Origin: Kushneria phosphatilytica
Lineage (GTDB): Bacteria > Pseudomonadota > Gammaproteobacteria > Pseudomonadales > Halomonadaceae
Reading direction: 5' to 3'
Length of the DNA stretch: 64,000 bases
NCBI RefSeq assembly: GCF_008247605.1
Contig: NZ_CP043420.1
Location: 3,162,001-3,226,000 of the forward strand
The notes beneath the pieces were generated by a model. That model saw nothing but the letters and a program-made list of their open reading frames with translations, was not told where the DNA came from and did not search any database. The first letter of the stretch is position 1, and every line of letters begins with the position of its first letter. Positions 8,942 through 17,919 of this stretch are shown piece after piece. The translations under genes were made by a program, and so were the position numbers.

Positions 8942-8973
8942 ACGGGCGCCCCGTCAGTACGAGGATCTCCTGC

Positions 8974-9726
8974 ATGCTGGTTATCCCCGCCATCGATCTC
9001 AAGGACGGGCAGTGCGTAAGGCTCAAGCAGGGTCGCATGAATGAGGCGACCAGCTATGGTGACGATCCGGTCGCCATGGCATCGCGCTGGGTCGAAGCCG
9101 GTGCCCGGCGTCTGCATCTGGTCGATCTCAATGGCGCCTTTGCCGGCAATCCGGTCAATGCCGAAGCCGTCAACGCCATCGCCGCCGAATTTCCCGATCT
9201 GCCGATTCAGATCGGCGGCGGCATTCGCTCGCGCGACACCATCGCACGCTATCTCGACGCTGGCGTCTCCTGGGTCATCATCGGCACGCGAGCCGTTCAG
9301 GAACCGGACTTCGTGACCGAGATGTGTCGTGAATTTGCCGGCCATATCATTGTCGGCATTGATGCCCGCGACGGCTACGTCGCCACTGATGGCTGGGAAT
9401 CGGTTTCCTCCGTGCGGGCCACCGATCTGGCACAGCGTTTTGCCAACGATGGCGTCTCGGCAATCGTCTATACCGACATCTCCCGCGATGGCATGATGCA
9501 GGGCGTCAACATCGATGCCACGGTAGAAATGGCAAGCTCCGGCGGGGTACCGGTCATTGCCTCTGGCGGTGTCACGTCGCTTGACGATATCCAGCAGCTG
9601 GCGGATGTCGCGCCCGCTGGGATTCTCGGCGCCATTACCGGCCGCGCCATCTACGAGGGACGACTCGATCTCACTGAAGCCCAGCTGCTGTGTGACACCA
9701 TCGATCGTAATGCAGGGGAGGCCTGA
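8974..9726 (+). CDS. hisA: phosphoribosylformimino-AICAR phosphate isomerase HisA
   Basis: The 250-residue (beta-alpha)8 barrel isomerase converts ProFAR to PRFAR. The two catalytic aspartates are visible in [13 protein letters not shown] near the N-terminus and in [12 protein letters not shown] near residue 170. The phosphate-binding half-barrel motifs IQIGGGIR and VIASGGV are intact. It sits 32 bases after hisH and 5 bases before hisF, indicating one transcript. Confidence 0.97.
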   Translation: MLVIPAIDLKDGQCVRLKQGRMNEATSYGDDPVAMASRWVEAGARRLHLVDLNGAFAGNPVNAEAVNAIAAEFPDLPIQIGGGIRSRDTIARYLDAGVSWVIIGTRAVQEPDFVTEMCREFAGHIIVGIDARDGYVATDGWESVSSVRATDLAQRFANDGVSAIVYTDISRDGMMQGVNIDATVEMASSGGVPVIASGGVTSLDDIQQLADVAPAGILGAITGRAIYEGRLDLTEAQLLCDTIDRNAGEA

Positions 9727-9731
9727 CAACC

Positions 9732-10505
9732 ATGACACTGGCAAAACGCATTATTCCCTGCCTGGATGTCGACGGCGGCCGGGTGGTCAAGGGCGTCAAC
9801 TTCGTCGGTATCCGCGACGCCGGCGACCCGGTGGAAGTCGCCAAACGCTATAACGAACAGAATGCCGACGAGATTACCTTTCTCGATATCACCGCCAGTC
9901 ATGAAAAGCGTGGCACCACCCTGGAGATGGTCAGTCGTATCGCCGGTGAAGTCTTTATTCCGCTCACCGTGGGCGGCGGTGTACGGACCTGCGACGATAT
10001 CCGGGCCCTGCTCAATGCCGGTGCCGACAAGGTCTCGATCAATACCGCTGCGGTCACCCATCCCGAATTCGTTCGCGAGGCGGCCGAGCGTTTCGGCAGC
10101 CAGTGCATCGTGGTGGCGATCGACGCCAAGCGGGTCAGCGAAGCGGGCGAACCTCCCCGCTGGGAGATCTTTACGCACGGCGGGCGCACACCCACCGGGC
10201 TGGATGCCATCGAATGGGCTCGCAAGATGGTCGATTTTGGTGCCGGCGAACTGCTGCTGACCAGCATGGACCGTGACGGCACCCGGGAAGGATTTGATCT
10301 TGGCATCACCCGAGCGATCAGCGATGCCGTGCCGGTACCTATCATCGCCTCGGGTGGCGTCGGTAACCTGGATCATCTGGTCGCCGGAGTAAAGGAAGGA
10401 GGCGCTGATGCCGTACTGGCGGCCAGCATCTTCCACTTCGGTGAGTACATCGTGGAAGAAGCCAAGCGCTACATGGCCGAACACGGTATCGAGATGCGAC
10501 TGTAA
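9732..10505 (+). CDS. hisF: imidazole glycerol phosphate synthase cyclase subunit HisF
   Basis: The 257-residue barrel subunit closes the imidazole ring, producing imidazole glycerol phosphate and AICAR from PRFAR and HisH-derived ammonia. Catalytic aspartates are in [13 protein letters not shown] and VVAIDAKRV; the glycine-rich phosphate sites VGGGVRT and IASGGVG are present. It starts 5 bases after hisA and is the last gene of this block; hisC lies far away at 21.7 kb. Confidence 0.97.
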   Translation: MTLAKRIIPCLDVDGGRVVKGVNFVGIRDAGDPVEVAKRYNEQNADEITFLDITASHEKRGTTLEMVSRIAGEVFIPLTVGGGVRTCDDIRALLNAGADKVSINTAAVTHPEFVREAAERFGSQCIVVAIDAKRVSEAGEPPRWEIFTHGGRTPTGLDAIEWARKMVDFGAGELLLTSMDRDGTREGFDLGITRAISDAVPVPIIASGGVGNLDHLVAGVKEGGADAVLAASIFHFGEYIVEEAKRYMAEHGIEMRL

Positions 10506-10543
10506 GTCTGCCCTCGCTCCCGGCACAAGCGGGGGCGAACCAG

Positions 10544-11161
10544 CTACTCTGCCAGCGACAGCCCCAGGTTACTGATGCCGTCGTTGCGCCCCAATTGCCG
10601 CAGCCTCTTCAGGCGATCACGGTCCAGCGCGCCAGCATTGACTTCGTCCAGTACCGCCTGTTGAAAAGCACGCTCATCCGCCATCAGGGGATGAGCCGCC
10701 AGGGCTGCTTCACGCGCGTCTTCGTCCGTCCACTGTGCGCCTTCCACCATGTCGATATAACGTTCCACCCCGCCAATCGAAATACGACTGACTTCTACCG
10801 GCGCCCCCACGGCATTGCCCCGCAACAGGTCAAGACAGGCCGAGAGCGCCAGGGTCACTTCCAGTGCCGAACGGTCCCCGAAGCTGTCATCCTCGGCGGT
10901 CGGCTCACAGGCGACCAGTTTCTCCGCCTGTCGCTCGAAATCGATGCGTGCATCGCGCACTGCCAGCGCCTCCCAGATCAGATCCATCACGGCCCGGAGC
11001 CCCTTTGCATCCCCATCGCCGGTCAGCTCGACATAAAGTAGATGGTTGGGCAGCAGCCGTTCACACAGCGCCGCCATGAATGCCAGCCCCGGCCGGGGAT
11101 CAAGCTGATCAAGGGTCCGATGCAATGTAACGGGGAAGTCGATCGAATAATCAGCACTCAT
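10544..11161 (-). CDS. yjaG: YjaG/DUF416 family protein
   Basis: The 205-residue protein matches the YjaG family along its length: FMAALCERLLPNHLLY near the N-terminus, VMDLIWEALAVRDARIDFERQ in the middle, a conserved VEVSRISI segment and the C-terminal NLGLSL. The family is cytosolic, mostly helical and of unknown function. It lies 36 bases downstream of the alkyltransferase-like gene on the same strand, so the two may share a transcript. It is convergent with hisF. Confidence 0.8.
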   Translation of the reverse strand: MSADYSIDFPVTLHRTLDQLDPRPGLAFMAALCERLLPNHLLYVELTGDGDAKGLRAVMDLIWEALAVRDARIDFERQAEKLVACEPTAEDDSFGDRSALEVTLALSACLDLLRGNAVGAPVEVSRISIGGVERYIDMVEGAQWTDEDAREAALAAHPLMADERAFQQAVLDEVNAGALDRDRLKRLRQLGRNDGISNLGLSLAE

Positions 11162-11197
11162 GCAGCGACAGGCTCCATTGATAGTGGGAAGCGGCCC

Positions 11198-11494
11198 TCA
11201 ATCCGGCCAGAAATAGTGGCTCGGGATACGTCCGCGCTCGTCGAACATGATCCCTTCGGCGGCCAGCTGCTGGCGCTGCTCGACCGCACCTTCATGATCA
11301 GCCAGCCGGCCACCGGCAGCGACCACACGATACCATGGCAGCTGATGCCCCGCCGGGAGGGTTCGCAGCACTGCTCCCACCGAACGTGCGGTGGCACCCT
11401 CGGTCATTTTCGCGATCCGACCATAGGTCGTCACCCGGCCACTGGGTATCCGTGCGATGATGGTCGTTACCTGCTCACGCAGTTGAGCACGCAT
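11198..11494 (-). CDS. alkyltransferase-like protein (ATL, MGMT family)
   Basis: A 98-residue protein resembling only the C-terminal DNA-binding domain of O6-methylguanine-DNA methyltransferase. The usual active-site PCHRV is replaced by PWYRV, so the reactive Cys is absent and the protein cannot accept alkyl groups. That is the hallmark of ATL proteins (such as E. coli YbaZ), which bind O6-alkylguanine, bend the DNA and direct the lesion to nucleotide excision repair. Other family features, GRVTTYGRIA and the helix-turn-helix that follows, are intact. Confidence 0.92.
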   Translation of the reverse strand: MRAQLREQVTTIIARIPSGRVTTYGRIAKMTEGATARSVGAVLRTLPAGHQLPWYRVVAAGGRLADHEGAVEQRQQLAAEGIMFDERGRIPSHYFWPD

Positions 11495-11547
11495 GGTTTC
11501 TCTCCCACTGGACGGCTGCAGCCGTGTTGTCCATCATTGCCTCTATC

Positions 11548-12246
11548 ATGCACATCTATTTTCTTCAGCATACGCCCGCGCAGGGTCCCGGCAGGCTGGC
11601 CGACTGGCTGGACAGCATGGGCCACAGCTTCAATACACGGCCGTTGTATAGCGGCGAGCTGCCCCCTCCTCAACTGCACGATTTTGATGCCCTGATCGTA
11701 CTGGGGGGCGCCATGGACATTCATGACGATAACGCTCATCCCTGGATCAGGCGCGAACGCAAACTGATCGATCGGGTATTGAAAAGCTCCAAACCGTTGC
11801 TCGGGATCGGGTTTGGCGCTCAGTTGATTGCCGATGCCCTGGGGGCCATCGTCTCGCGCTCGACCCAACCGGAGCTGGGCTGGCATCGGGTGACACGCAG
11901 CGATCGCTGCGATCTCGATCTGCCGGAGAGCTTTGATGCCTTTCACTGGCATCGGGATATCTTCGGTTTGCCCGAGGGTAGCACCCCGATTGGCGCCAGT
12001 GAGGCCAGCCCGGTCCAGGGATTCAGCTGGGACGGTGCACGGGTGGTGGCCCTGCAGTGTCATCTCGAGACGACGCGCAGCTGGTTGAACGACTGTCTCG
12101 CCGGTGCAGATGACAGCGTGCACGAACTGGCTGGTCCCTGGGTTCAATCCTTCGATGAAATGCGCGACAGTCAGCGGCGGCTGGATCGACTGGCACCGAC
12201 ACTCGACCGGCTGATGACGGACTGGCTGCAGCCATTCATGTACTAG
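11548..12246 (+). CDS. class I glutamine amidotransferase-like protein lacking the nucleophilic Cys
   Basis: The 232-residue protein has the class I GATase fold: ALIVLGGAMDIHDD (oxyanion loop), PLLGIGFGAQLIADALG (nucleophile elbow) and ALQCHLE (His-Glu of the triad). In active enzymes the elbow reads GxCxGxQ; here the Cys position is Gly (GGG codon at about 11815), while the His and Glu are kept. It is therefore probably not a glutaminase and may be a pseudoenzyme or binding protein. I start at the ATG at 11548 (MHIYFLQH) because it matches the usual first beta strand, although no clear ribosome site is visible. No synthetase partner is next to it. Confidence 0.78.
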   Translation: MHIYFLQHTPAQGPGRLADWLDSMGHSFNTRPLYSGELPPPQLHDFDALIVLGGAMDIHDDNAHPWIRRERKLIDRVLKSSKPLLGIGFGAQLIADALGAIVSRSTQPELGWHRVTRSDRCDLDLPESFDAFHWHRDIFGLPEGSTPIGASEASPVQGFSWDGARVVALQCHLETTRSWLNDCLAGADDSVHELAGPWVQSFDEMRDSQRRLDRLAPTLDRLMTDWLQPFMY

Positions 12247-12316
12247 CGCCCGATCGCAACGGACCGAGTACGCTGGATCCAGCATCTCATTGTATTGCCC
12301 TGTCTGACAGGCATAC

Positions 12317-13441
12317 TCAGAGTGCCATGGACTGCCCCAGCATCGGTTCGTCATGATGGCGCTGGCAATAGTCGGCCACGAACTCGAGGCATGCCTGCCA
12401 ATCGCCCGCAAACAGTGCCTGCTGCCCATTGCGCGCCAACTGATGGTGGTAGAGCGGATCGTAATATTCCTGCAGCAGCGGGGCCAGCCAACTATTGTGA
12501 GCGCGACTGTTACCGCTGCGCCGATGCTGGGCAAAGGCATGCTGTTGACGCTGCAGCAACCGCTCCAGCCGCTCCTCACCAAGACGTTTGCGTAACCGTA
12601 CCAGGGCACTGACCAGCTGACGCTGCATCAGCGCCCAGCCCAGCCACTGGCCATACTGATCGCGATAGCGCGCCCAGAGATCATCGATATAGTCACGGCG
12701 GATCTGCTCGATGCGCCAGTCCAGTGGCATCTCCACGCGTACGCGTGGCGCCTGCTTCATGGCTTCCCAAAGCGGCAAGGGAATTTCGACAGCTCCAATC
12801 GAGCGCGACTCGTCCTCCAGCACAAAGGGGGTCGGCCGTTCGGCCAGGTCAAGCGCCAGCTGATGCTCGAAATCGATCTGGGAGGGCGTCTCGACCGGCT
12901 GACGACCAAAGCTTGAGCCCTTGTGACGGGCATGACCTTCGAGATCAACACCATGCTCCAGATTCAACAGCAGTCGTGTCTTGGCACAGCCGGTCAGCCC
13001 CGACACGATCAGCATCGGCGCCCGGGCAGCCTGCTCGGTAGCCGCCATCAGGGTCTGCCGAACCGCCTTGAAGCCTCCCTGCAAGCGGGGCACGTCAACA
13101 CCTGCTTCGGCCAGCCAGCGCTGACTGATCCCCGAACGCTGGCCACCCCGTGCGCAGTACAACAGCGCCCCGGGGTGGGCAGCGATGAACTCGCACCACG
13201 CCCCGAGTCGCCGCTCACGCAATCGCCCACTGACCAATTCATGCCCCAGTGCGACTGCTGCCTCATTACCATTGCGATGATAGCGCTCGCCTACCCGGCG
13301 GCGCTCGTCATCATCCATGAGCGGCAGATTGACGGCACCGGGGGCGGCGCCACGAGCGAACTCGATCGGCGCACGAACGTCTATCATCGCCGGTCGGTGA
13401 TGCAACAGTTCCAGACTGACGGGCAACTGATGTGACATCAC
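12317..13441 (-). CDS. mnmH: tRNA 2-selenouridine synthase MnmH (SelU)
   Basis: The 374-residue enzyme replaces sulfur with selenium at the wobble 2-thiouridine of tRNAs, through a geranylated intermediate, using selenophosphate. The N-terminal rhodanese domain has its active Cys in LYCARGGQRS (about residue 95). A C-terminal P-loop ATPase-like domain starts near residue 140; its Walker A reads GLTGCAKT, with Ala where the last Gly of GxxxxGK[ST] is expected. The LEDESRSIG motif typical of the family follows. It begins 3 bases after the stop of selD, which makes its selenium donor, so the two are certainly one operon. Confidence 0.94.
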   Translation of the reverse strand: MMSHQLPVSLELLHHRPAMIDVRAPIEFARGAAPGAVNLPLMDDDERRRVGERYHRNGNEAAVALGHELVSGRLRERRLGAWCEFIAAHPGALLYCARGGQRSGISQRWLAEAGVDVPRLQGGFKAVRQTLMAATEQAARAPMLIVSGLTGCAKTRLLLNLEHGVDLEGHARHKGSSFGRQPVETPSQIDFEHQLALDLAERPTPFVLEDESRSIGAVEIPLPLWEAMKQAPRVRVEMPLDWRIEQIRRDYIDDLWARYRDQYGQWLGWALMQRQLVSALVRLRKRLGEERLERLLQRQQHAFAQHRRSGNSRAHNSWLAPLLQEYYDPLYHHQLARNGQQALFAGDWQACLEFVADYCQRHHDEPMLGQSMAL

Positions 13442-13444
13442 TGT

Positions 13445-14482
13445 TCAGCCACGCACCTGGATGACAGCTTCACCTTCACGGCTGATGCATTCACCGAAGG
13501 CTTCCAGACTCAGGCCATGGTCGCGACCAATACGCTCAACGTCATCTTCCCAGGCCGGATCGACCGCGATGACCAGTCCTCCCGAAGTCTGGGGATCGCA
13601 CAACCACTGCCAATGGGTCTCATCCATTTCGGGCAGCAGAGAGCCCAGTGCCTGACGATTTCGCCCGGTCCCGCCCGGGATGGCACCACGACGCAGATAG
13701 CCTTCGGCTGCCCGCAGGCGTGGCAGTCGATTGAAATCGATACGTGCTGCCACACCACTGGCGGTACAGATCTCACCGAGATGCCCCGCCAGACCAAAGC
13801 CGGTCACATCGGTCATGGCGTGCACGCCTTTCACCTGTGCCAGCGCCCGCCCGATGGTATTGGGCTTGAGCATGTTGTCGCGTGCCAGACCGTGATGTTC
13901 GGCATCAAGCCAGCCACGCTTCTCGGCAGTGGTCAGAATGCCCACCCCCAGCGGCTTGGTGAGGTAGAGTCTGTCGCCCGGCCGGGCTCCGCTGTTGAGC
14001 TTGAGATGCGCAAGATCGATCAGACCGTTGACGGCCAGCCCGAAAATCGGCTCGGGCGAGTCGATCGAGTGACCGCCTGAGAGTGCCAGCCCCTGCTCAC
14101 GACAGACCGTCTGTGCACCGGCCACCACTTCACCGGCAATACCGGGCGCCAGCTTGTCGACCGGCCAGCCCAGAATACCCAGAGCCAGGATGGGGCGCCC
14201 CCCCATCGCGAAAACATCGCTGATGGCGTTGGTTGCGGCAATACGACCGAAATCGAAGGGGTCGTCCACGATCGGCGTAAAGAAATCGGTAGTGGCAATC
14301 AGTCCCTGACCGTCTCCCAGATCGTAAACGGCGGCATCCTCGCGCCCCTGATTGCCGACGATCAGCCGGTCACTGGAAGCGCCTTCGCCGGCAGCAGCCA
14401 GAATGGAGTCGAGCACGTCCGGGGCAATCTTGCAGCCACATCCCGCACCATGGCTGTATTGGGTCAGACGAATCGAGGTCAT
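13445..14482 (-). CDS. selD: selenide, water dikinase SelD
   Basis: The 345-residue enzyme makes selenophosphate from selenide and ATP. The glycine-rich N-terminal active site YSHGAGCGCK carries Cys17 and Lys20; this is the Cys form, not a selenocysteine form, since no in-frame TGA is needed. ATP and metal-binding aspartates appear in YDLGDGQGLIATTDFF and TNAISDVFAMGG, and the AIR-synthase-like C-terminal domain has GFGLAGHL and DPQTSGGL. Translationally close to mnmH (3-base gap). No selA, selB or selenoprotein gene is seen in the window, so here selenium may be used mainly for tRNA modification. Confidence 0.96.
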   Translation of the reverse strand: MTSIRLTQYSHGAGCGCKIAPDVLDSILAAAGEGASSDRLIVGNQGREDAAVYDLGDGQGLIATTDFFTPIVDDPFDFGRIAATNAISDVFAMGGRPILALGILGWPVDKLAPGIAGEVVAGAQTVCREQGLALSGGHSIDSPEPIFGLAVNGLIDLAHLKLNSGARPGDRLYLTKPLGVGILTTAEKRGWLDAEHHGLARDNMLKPNTIGRALAQVKGVHAMTDVTGFGLAGHLGEICTASGVAARIDFNRLPRLRAAEGYLRRGAIPGGTGRNRQALGSLLPEMDETHWQWLCDPQTSGGLVIAVDPAWEDDVERIGRDHGLSLEAFGECISREGEAVIQVRG

Positions 14483-14598
14483 CGGTCGCTCCTGTAATCC
14501 TTGTATCCCCCGCTTTCATCAATCGGGGCAGTGCCGGATGGGCATGCTAACGCACTCCGGGTCGAGGCACAGTGCCCATTCGTTTGAAACGCATCCGC

Positions 14599-15972
14599 TT
14601 ACAGGGCATCCAGCGCTTCGGCCAGTCTTTCCACGGCGACTACTTCCATCCCCTCCGGTGCCTTGCGCGGGGCATTGCCACGCGGCACGATCGCTCGGGT
14701 AAACCCATGCTTGGCGGCCTCGACGATGCGTTCCTGACCACTGGGTACCGGGCGAATCTCACCGGATAGCCCGACTTCACCAAAGACTACCAGCTCTCGG
14801 GGCAACGGCCGATTCTGCAGGCTGGAAACCACCGCCAGCACAATGGCCAGATCGGCACTGGTTTCCAGCGCCTTGACGCCACCGACCACATTGACGAAGA
14901 CATCCTGATCGCCGGTGAACAGCCCACCATGCTTGTGCAGCACCGCCAGCAATAGTGATAGCCGCTGAGCATCAACCCCGACCGCCACCCGGCGCGGGTT
15001 CCCCATCGCCGACTCATCCAGCAGGGCCTGGACTTCCACAAGAATCGGCCGGGTCCCTTCCCAGACCACCATCACCAGACTGCCAGCCGCCAGCTCCTCG
15101 CTGCGCGAGAGAAAAATGGCACTGGGATTCTTCACTTCCTTGAGACCCTGTTCGAGCATCGCGAACACGCCCAGTTCGTTAACCGCACCAAAGCGATTCT
15201 TCTGTCCGCGCAGGGTACGAAAGCGGGAATCGGTATCGCCTTCGAGCAACAGCGAAGCATCGATCATGTGCTCGAGCACTTTCGGCCCGGCAAGGCTGCC
15301 ATCCTTGGTGACGTGCCCCACCAGCATCAGGACCGTACTGCTTTGCTTGGCATAACGGGTCAGGGCTGCGGCAGACTCACGCACCTGGGCAACACCGCCC
15401 GGTGCCGAGGTCAGATCGTCCAGATGCATGGTCTGGATCGAGTCGATGATCAGCACATCCGGACGTTCACGCTCGGCGGTGGCGAGAATGGTTTCAACGC
15501 TGGTCTCGGCCAGCATCTTCAACCCCTGCGTCGGCAGCGACAGCCGATGCGCCCGCATCGCGACCTGGGAGAGAGACTCCTCGCCGGTGACATACAGCAC
15601 GCTACGCTGCTGCGCCAGCTTGCAGGCAGTCTGCAACAGCAGGGTGGACTTGCCCGCACCGGGGCTGCCACCGAGCAGAATCGCCGAGCCGGGCACCAGC
15701 CCGCCACCCAGCACACGGTCGAACTCACCGAAGGTGGAAGAGAAACGTGGCACTTCGGAAAGATCTACTGCGGAAAGGTCGGTGACGCTCGACGAACCTC
15801 CACCGGCATAACCCTGTCGGGTGCTCGCACCTCCTCCACTACCGGGCCTTGCCGGCGCCACACGCAGCTCGGTCAGCGTGTTCCATTCTCGACAGTTACT
15901 GCACTGTCCCTGCCACTTGCTGAACTCGGCACCGCATTCGGTACATACAAAGGCTGTTTTCGCTTTTGCCAT
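14599..15972 (-). CDS. radA: DNA repair protein RadA
   Basis: The 457-residue RecA-like helicase promotes branch migration and processing of recombination intermediates. In order: an N-terminal C4 zinc finger (CTECG and CSNC, residues 10-33), an ATPase core with Walker A GGSPGAGKST and Walker B VLIIDSI, the family motif KNRFG, and a Lon-protease-like C-terminal domain (RPVPSGQERIVEAAKHG) without protease activity. Length is normal. It lies downstream of the NlpE-like gene but is separated from it by a terminator. Confidence 0.97.
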   Translation of the reverse strand: MAKAKTAFVCTECGAEFSKWQGQCSNCREWNTLTELRVAPARPGSGGGASTRQGYAGGGSSSVTDLSAVDLSEVPRFSSTFGEFDRVLGGGLVPGSAILLGGSPGAGKSTLLLQTACKLAQQRSVLYVTGEESLSQVAMRAHRLSLPTQGLKMLAETSVETILATAERERPDVLIIDSIQTMHLDDLTSAPGGVAQVRESAAALTRYAKQSSTVLMLVGHVTKDGSLAGPKVLEHMIDASLLLEGDTDSRFRTLRGQKNRFGAVNELGVFAMLEQGLKEVKNPSAIFLSRSEELAAGSLVMVVWEGTRPILVEVQALLDESAMGNPRRVAVGVDAQRLSLLLAVLHKHGGLFTGDQDVFVNVVGGVKALETSADLAIVLAVVSSLQNRPLPRELVVFGEVGLSGEIRPVPSGQERIVEAAKHGFTRAIVPRGNAPRKAPEGMEVVAVERLAEALDAL

Positions 15973-16012
15973 GCTGAACTCATTGCATCACTGGCAGACG
16001 GATACGCACACC

Positions 16013-16034
16013 AAAAGGGCGGCGACTGCCGCCC
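16013..16034 (-). terminator. Rho-independent terminator after the NlpE-like gene
   Basis: On the minus strand a 7-bp GC stem (GGGCGGC/GCCGCCC) with a four-base loop is followed by TTTT. A second hairpin (GCGGCGT/ACGCCGC, 16042-16057) stands just before it. It separates the NlpE-like gene from radA. Confidence 0.7.
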
Positions 16035-16117
16035 ATTCGATGCGGCGTCAACGCCGCCCCCATGAGGTTCATCAACCCCGGTTCGAAATATCCGCAACCG
16101 AGGGCGATACCTCCGGT

Positions 16118-16576
16118 TTACTGACGGGTCAGGCGAAGGTTCTGGCCATTTTCGAAACGACGCAGCTGAGGATCGATCAACTCAAGATGCTGCGGGTCCA
16201 CCTTCTCAAAGTAGTAGGTCTGCCCTTCACCATTGGGCGTCAGTTCATAGACCGTGGCGGTGGGATCGTTCTGGGTACCGCTGATCACGTCCCAGTTCCC
16301 CTGATAGTGCTCGGTCGGTGGGTTCTGAGGATGCTGGAGATATTCCGCATCCAGCGAGAAGGTACGCTGCGCTGCTGGCGCATCCTCGCTTCCCTTGAGA
16401 TTGACTGTCAGCGCAATGCCCTTGCAGCTGCGGCATGGCAAAGTACCGGTATAAGTGGCAGCCTGGGATTGCACGGCGCCCGCTTCGGTTTCGCCACCGC
16501 TCTGGGTTCCTGTACCGGCACAGCCGGCAAGCAGCGCCAGCATGGCAGACCCTGCCAGCAACGTCCTGATCTGCAT
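16118..16576 (-). CDS. NlpE-like copper homeostasis/envelope stress lipoprotein
   Basis: The 152-residue protein has a signal peptide ending in the lipobox LAGC (Cys about 19), so it should be anchored in the outer membrane. The mature part carries the NlpE N-terminal-domain motif LPCRSCKGI with its CxxC, followed by the expected beta-barrel strands. NlpE proteins signal surface contact or lipoprotein-trafficking faults to the Cpx system and bind copper. The E. coli protein has a second C-terminal domain that is absent here, so this is the short form. The ATG at 16576 has a perfect AGGAGG site; the longer open frame upstream is non-coding. Confidence 0.8.
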   Translation of the reverse strand: MQIRTLLAGSAMLALLAGCAGTGTQSGGETEAGAVQSQAATYTGTLPCRSCKGIALTVNLKGSEDAPAAQRTFSLDAEYLQHPQNPPTEHYQGNWDVISGTQNDPTATVYELTPNGEGQTYYFEKVDPQHLELIDPQLRRFENGQNLRLTRQ

Positions 16577-16661
16577 GAGCTTCCTCCTGATGCATGGAAT
16601 AACACCGCCGTTGGGCTGGTGGCGTCCCAGCATAGCGCCATCACTACCGCATCGGCCAGTC

Positions 16662-16690
16662 GCAAAAACACCCCGGCTGGACCGGGGTGT
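16662..16690 (-). terminator. Rho-independent terminator after the old yellow enzyme gene
   Basis: On the minus strand ACACCCCGG/CCGGGGTGT forms a 9-bp stem with a five-base loop, followed directly by TTTTTG. It lies 23 bases past the stop of the flavin oxidoreductase gene. Confidence 0.85.
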
Positions 16691-16712
16691 CTGACAAGCG
16701 CCAGGGAATCGC

Positions 16713-17828
16713 TCAGTGATCGCCCTGCTGCTCAAGGAAGGGATAGTCGATGTAACCTTCCGCTCCGCCACCATAAAAGGTATCAGGATCGGGCTCATTA
16801 AGTGCTGCTCCGATCCGGAAACGCTCCGGCAGATCGGGGTTGGCAATGAAGGGACGACCGAACACGGCGGCATCGCCGATCCCGCGCTCGATCAGGTCTT
16901 CTTCACGCTCAGGCGTATAGTGACCGCAGAACAGCAGGGCACCACTTCTGAACCGGGCTCGCACGGCACGTCGGAAATCATCGGTCAGATGGATATCATC
17001 ACCAGCCCAGTCCGGTTCGTTGATGTGCAGGTAGGCCAGGCCGCGCACGTTGAGCTGCTCGGCCATGTAATACATCATCGCCTCGGACTCATCGTCCTTG
17101 AGACCAAAGATCTCGATGAACGGTGACATGCGGATACCCACCCGGTCATAGCCATAAACGCTGGCCACGGCATCGACAATTTCGAGCACCACGCGAGCGC
17201 GGTTTTCCAGCGAACCACCATATCGATCAGTACGCTGATTCGAACCGGTCGCCATGAACTGCTGTAGCAGATAGGCATTGGCTGCATGGACCTCGACCAT
17301 GTCAAAGCCGGCGCGTTTCGAACGAAGGGCTGCCTGCCGATAGCTTTCCACCAGCTCGGGAATCTCTTCGGTCTCCAGCGCTCGTGGCGTCGCCGCATCA
17401 TCGCGGCCGGCAGTACCATCTTCGAATTCGACAAAGCACTGTGCACCTTCACCACGAATGGCACTCGGCGCTACCGGTTTCTGGCCATTCGGCTGAACAC
17501 GCTCATTGGAAACCCGACCCACATGCCAGAGCTGCATGGCAATGCGACCGCCACGAGCATGAACGGCCTCGACGACATGCTTCCAGCCGGCTTCCTGCTC
17601 GTCGTTCCAGATACCGGGCGTGTAAACATAGCCGACTGCGGTAGGCGAAACATTGGTCGCCTCACAGATGATCAGCCCGGCGCCAGCACGCTGACCATAG
17701 TAGGTGGCATGCATATCACCGGGGATGCGATCAGGCATCCGTGCCCGGGTCAGCGGTGCCATGATAACGCGATTGGGGATCTCCAGAGAGCCCAGCTTCA
17801 GCGGTGTAAAAAGTGTCGAATGTGCCAC
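16713..17828 (-). CDS. old yellow enzyme family alkene reductase (NemA-like)
   Basis: The 371-residue FMN-dependent ene-reductase acts on activated C=C bonds of enals, enones, maleimides or nitro compounds using NAD(P)H. Family landmarks: VIMAPLTRAR near the start (FMN contact), WHVGRVS, VHAANAYLLQQF with the His-Asn substrate-binding pair, DRYGGSLENRAR, and the phosphate-binding FCGHY and AVFGRPFIANPDL near the end. Length matches NemA and XenB. The physiological substrate cannot be told. It is 91 bases downstream of the membrane sulfatase-like gene. Confidence 0.93.
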   Translation of the reverse strand: MAHSTLFTPLKLGSLEIPNRVIMAPLTRARMPDRIPGDMHATYYGQRAGAGLIICEATNVSPTAVGYVYTPGIWNDEQEAGWKHVVEAVHARGGRIAMQLWHVGRVSNERVQPNGQKPVAPSAIRGEGAQCFVEFEDGTAGRDDAATPRALETEEIPELVESYRQAALRSKRAGFDMVEVHAANAYLLQQFMATGSNQRTDRYGGSLENRARVVLEIVDAVASVYGYDRVGIRMSPFIEIFGLKDDESEAMMYYMAEQLNVRGLAYLHINEPDWAGDDIHLTDDFRRAVRARFRSGALLFCGHYTPEREEDLIERGIGDAAVFGRPFIANPDLPERFRIGAALNEPDPDTFYGGGAEGYIDYPFLEQQGDH

Positions 17829-17919
17829 ACGAATCTCCTTGTCGATAACGTCCGGACATCACACTGTCCGCACAGTCTCTGTAGCGTGAGAGACGACATG
17901 GAGGTCATTAGCTGGCTTA

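Noticed and set aside
9651..10526. 291-codon open frame antisense to hisF, and a similar one antisense to hisA and hisH
   Set aside because: They mirror GC-rich codon use of real his genes on the other strand; the his proteins have all catalytic motifs.
13445..14482. Selenocysteine-containing SelD
   Set aside because: The active-site residue is encoded by a Cys codon and the frame has no internal TGA.
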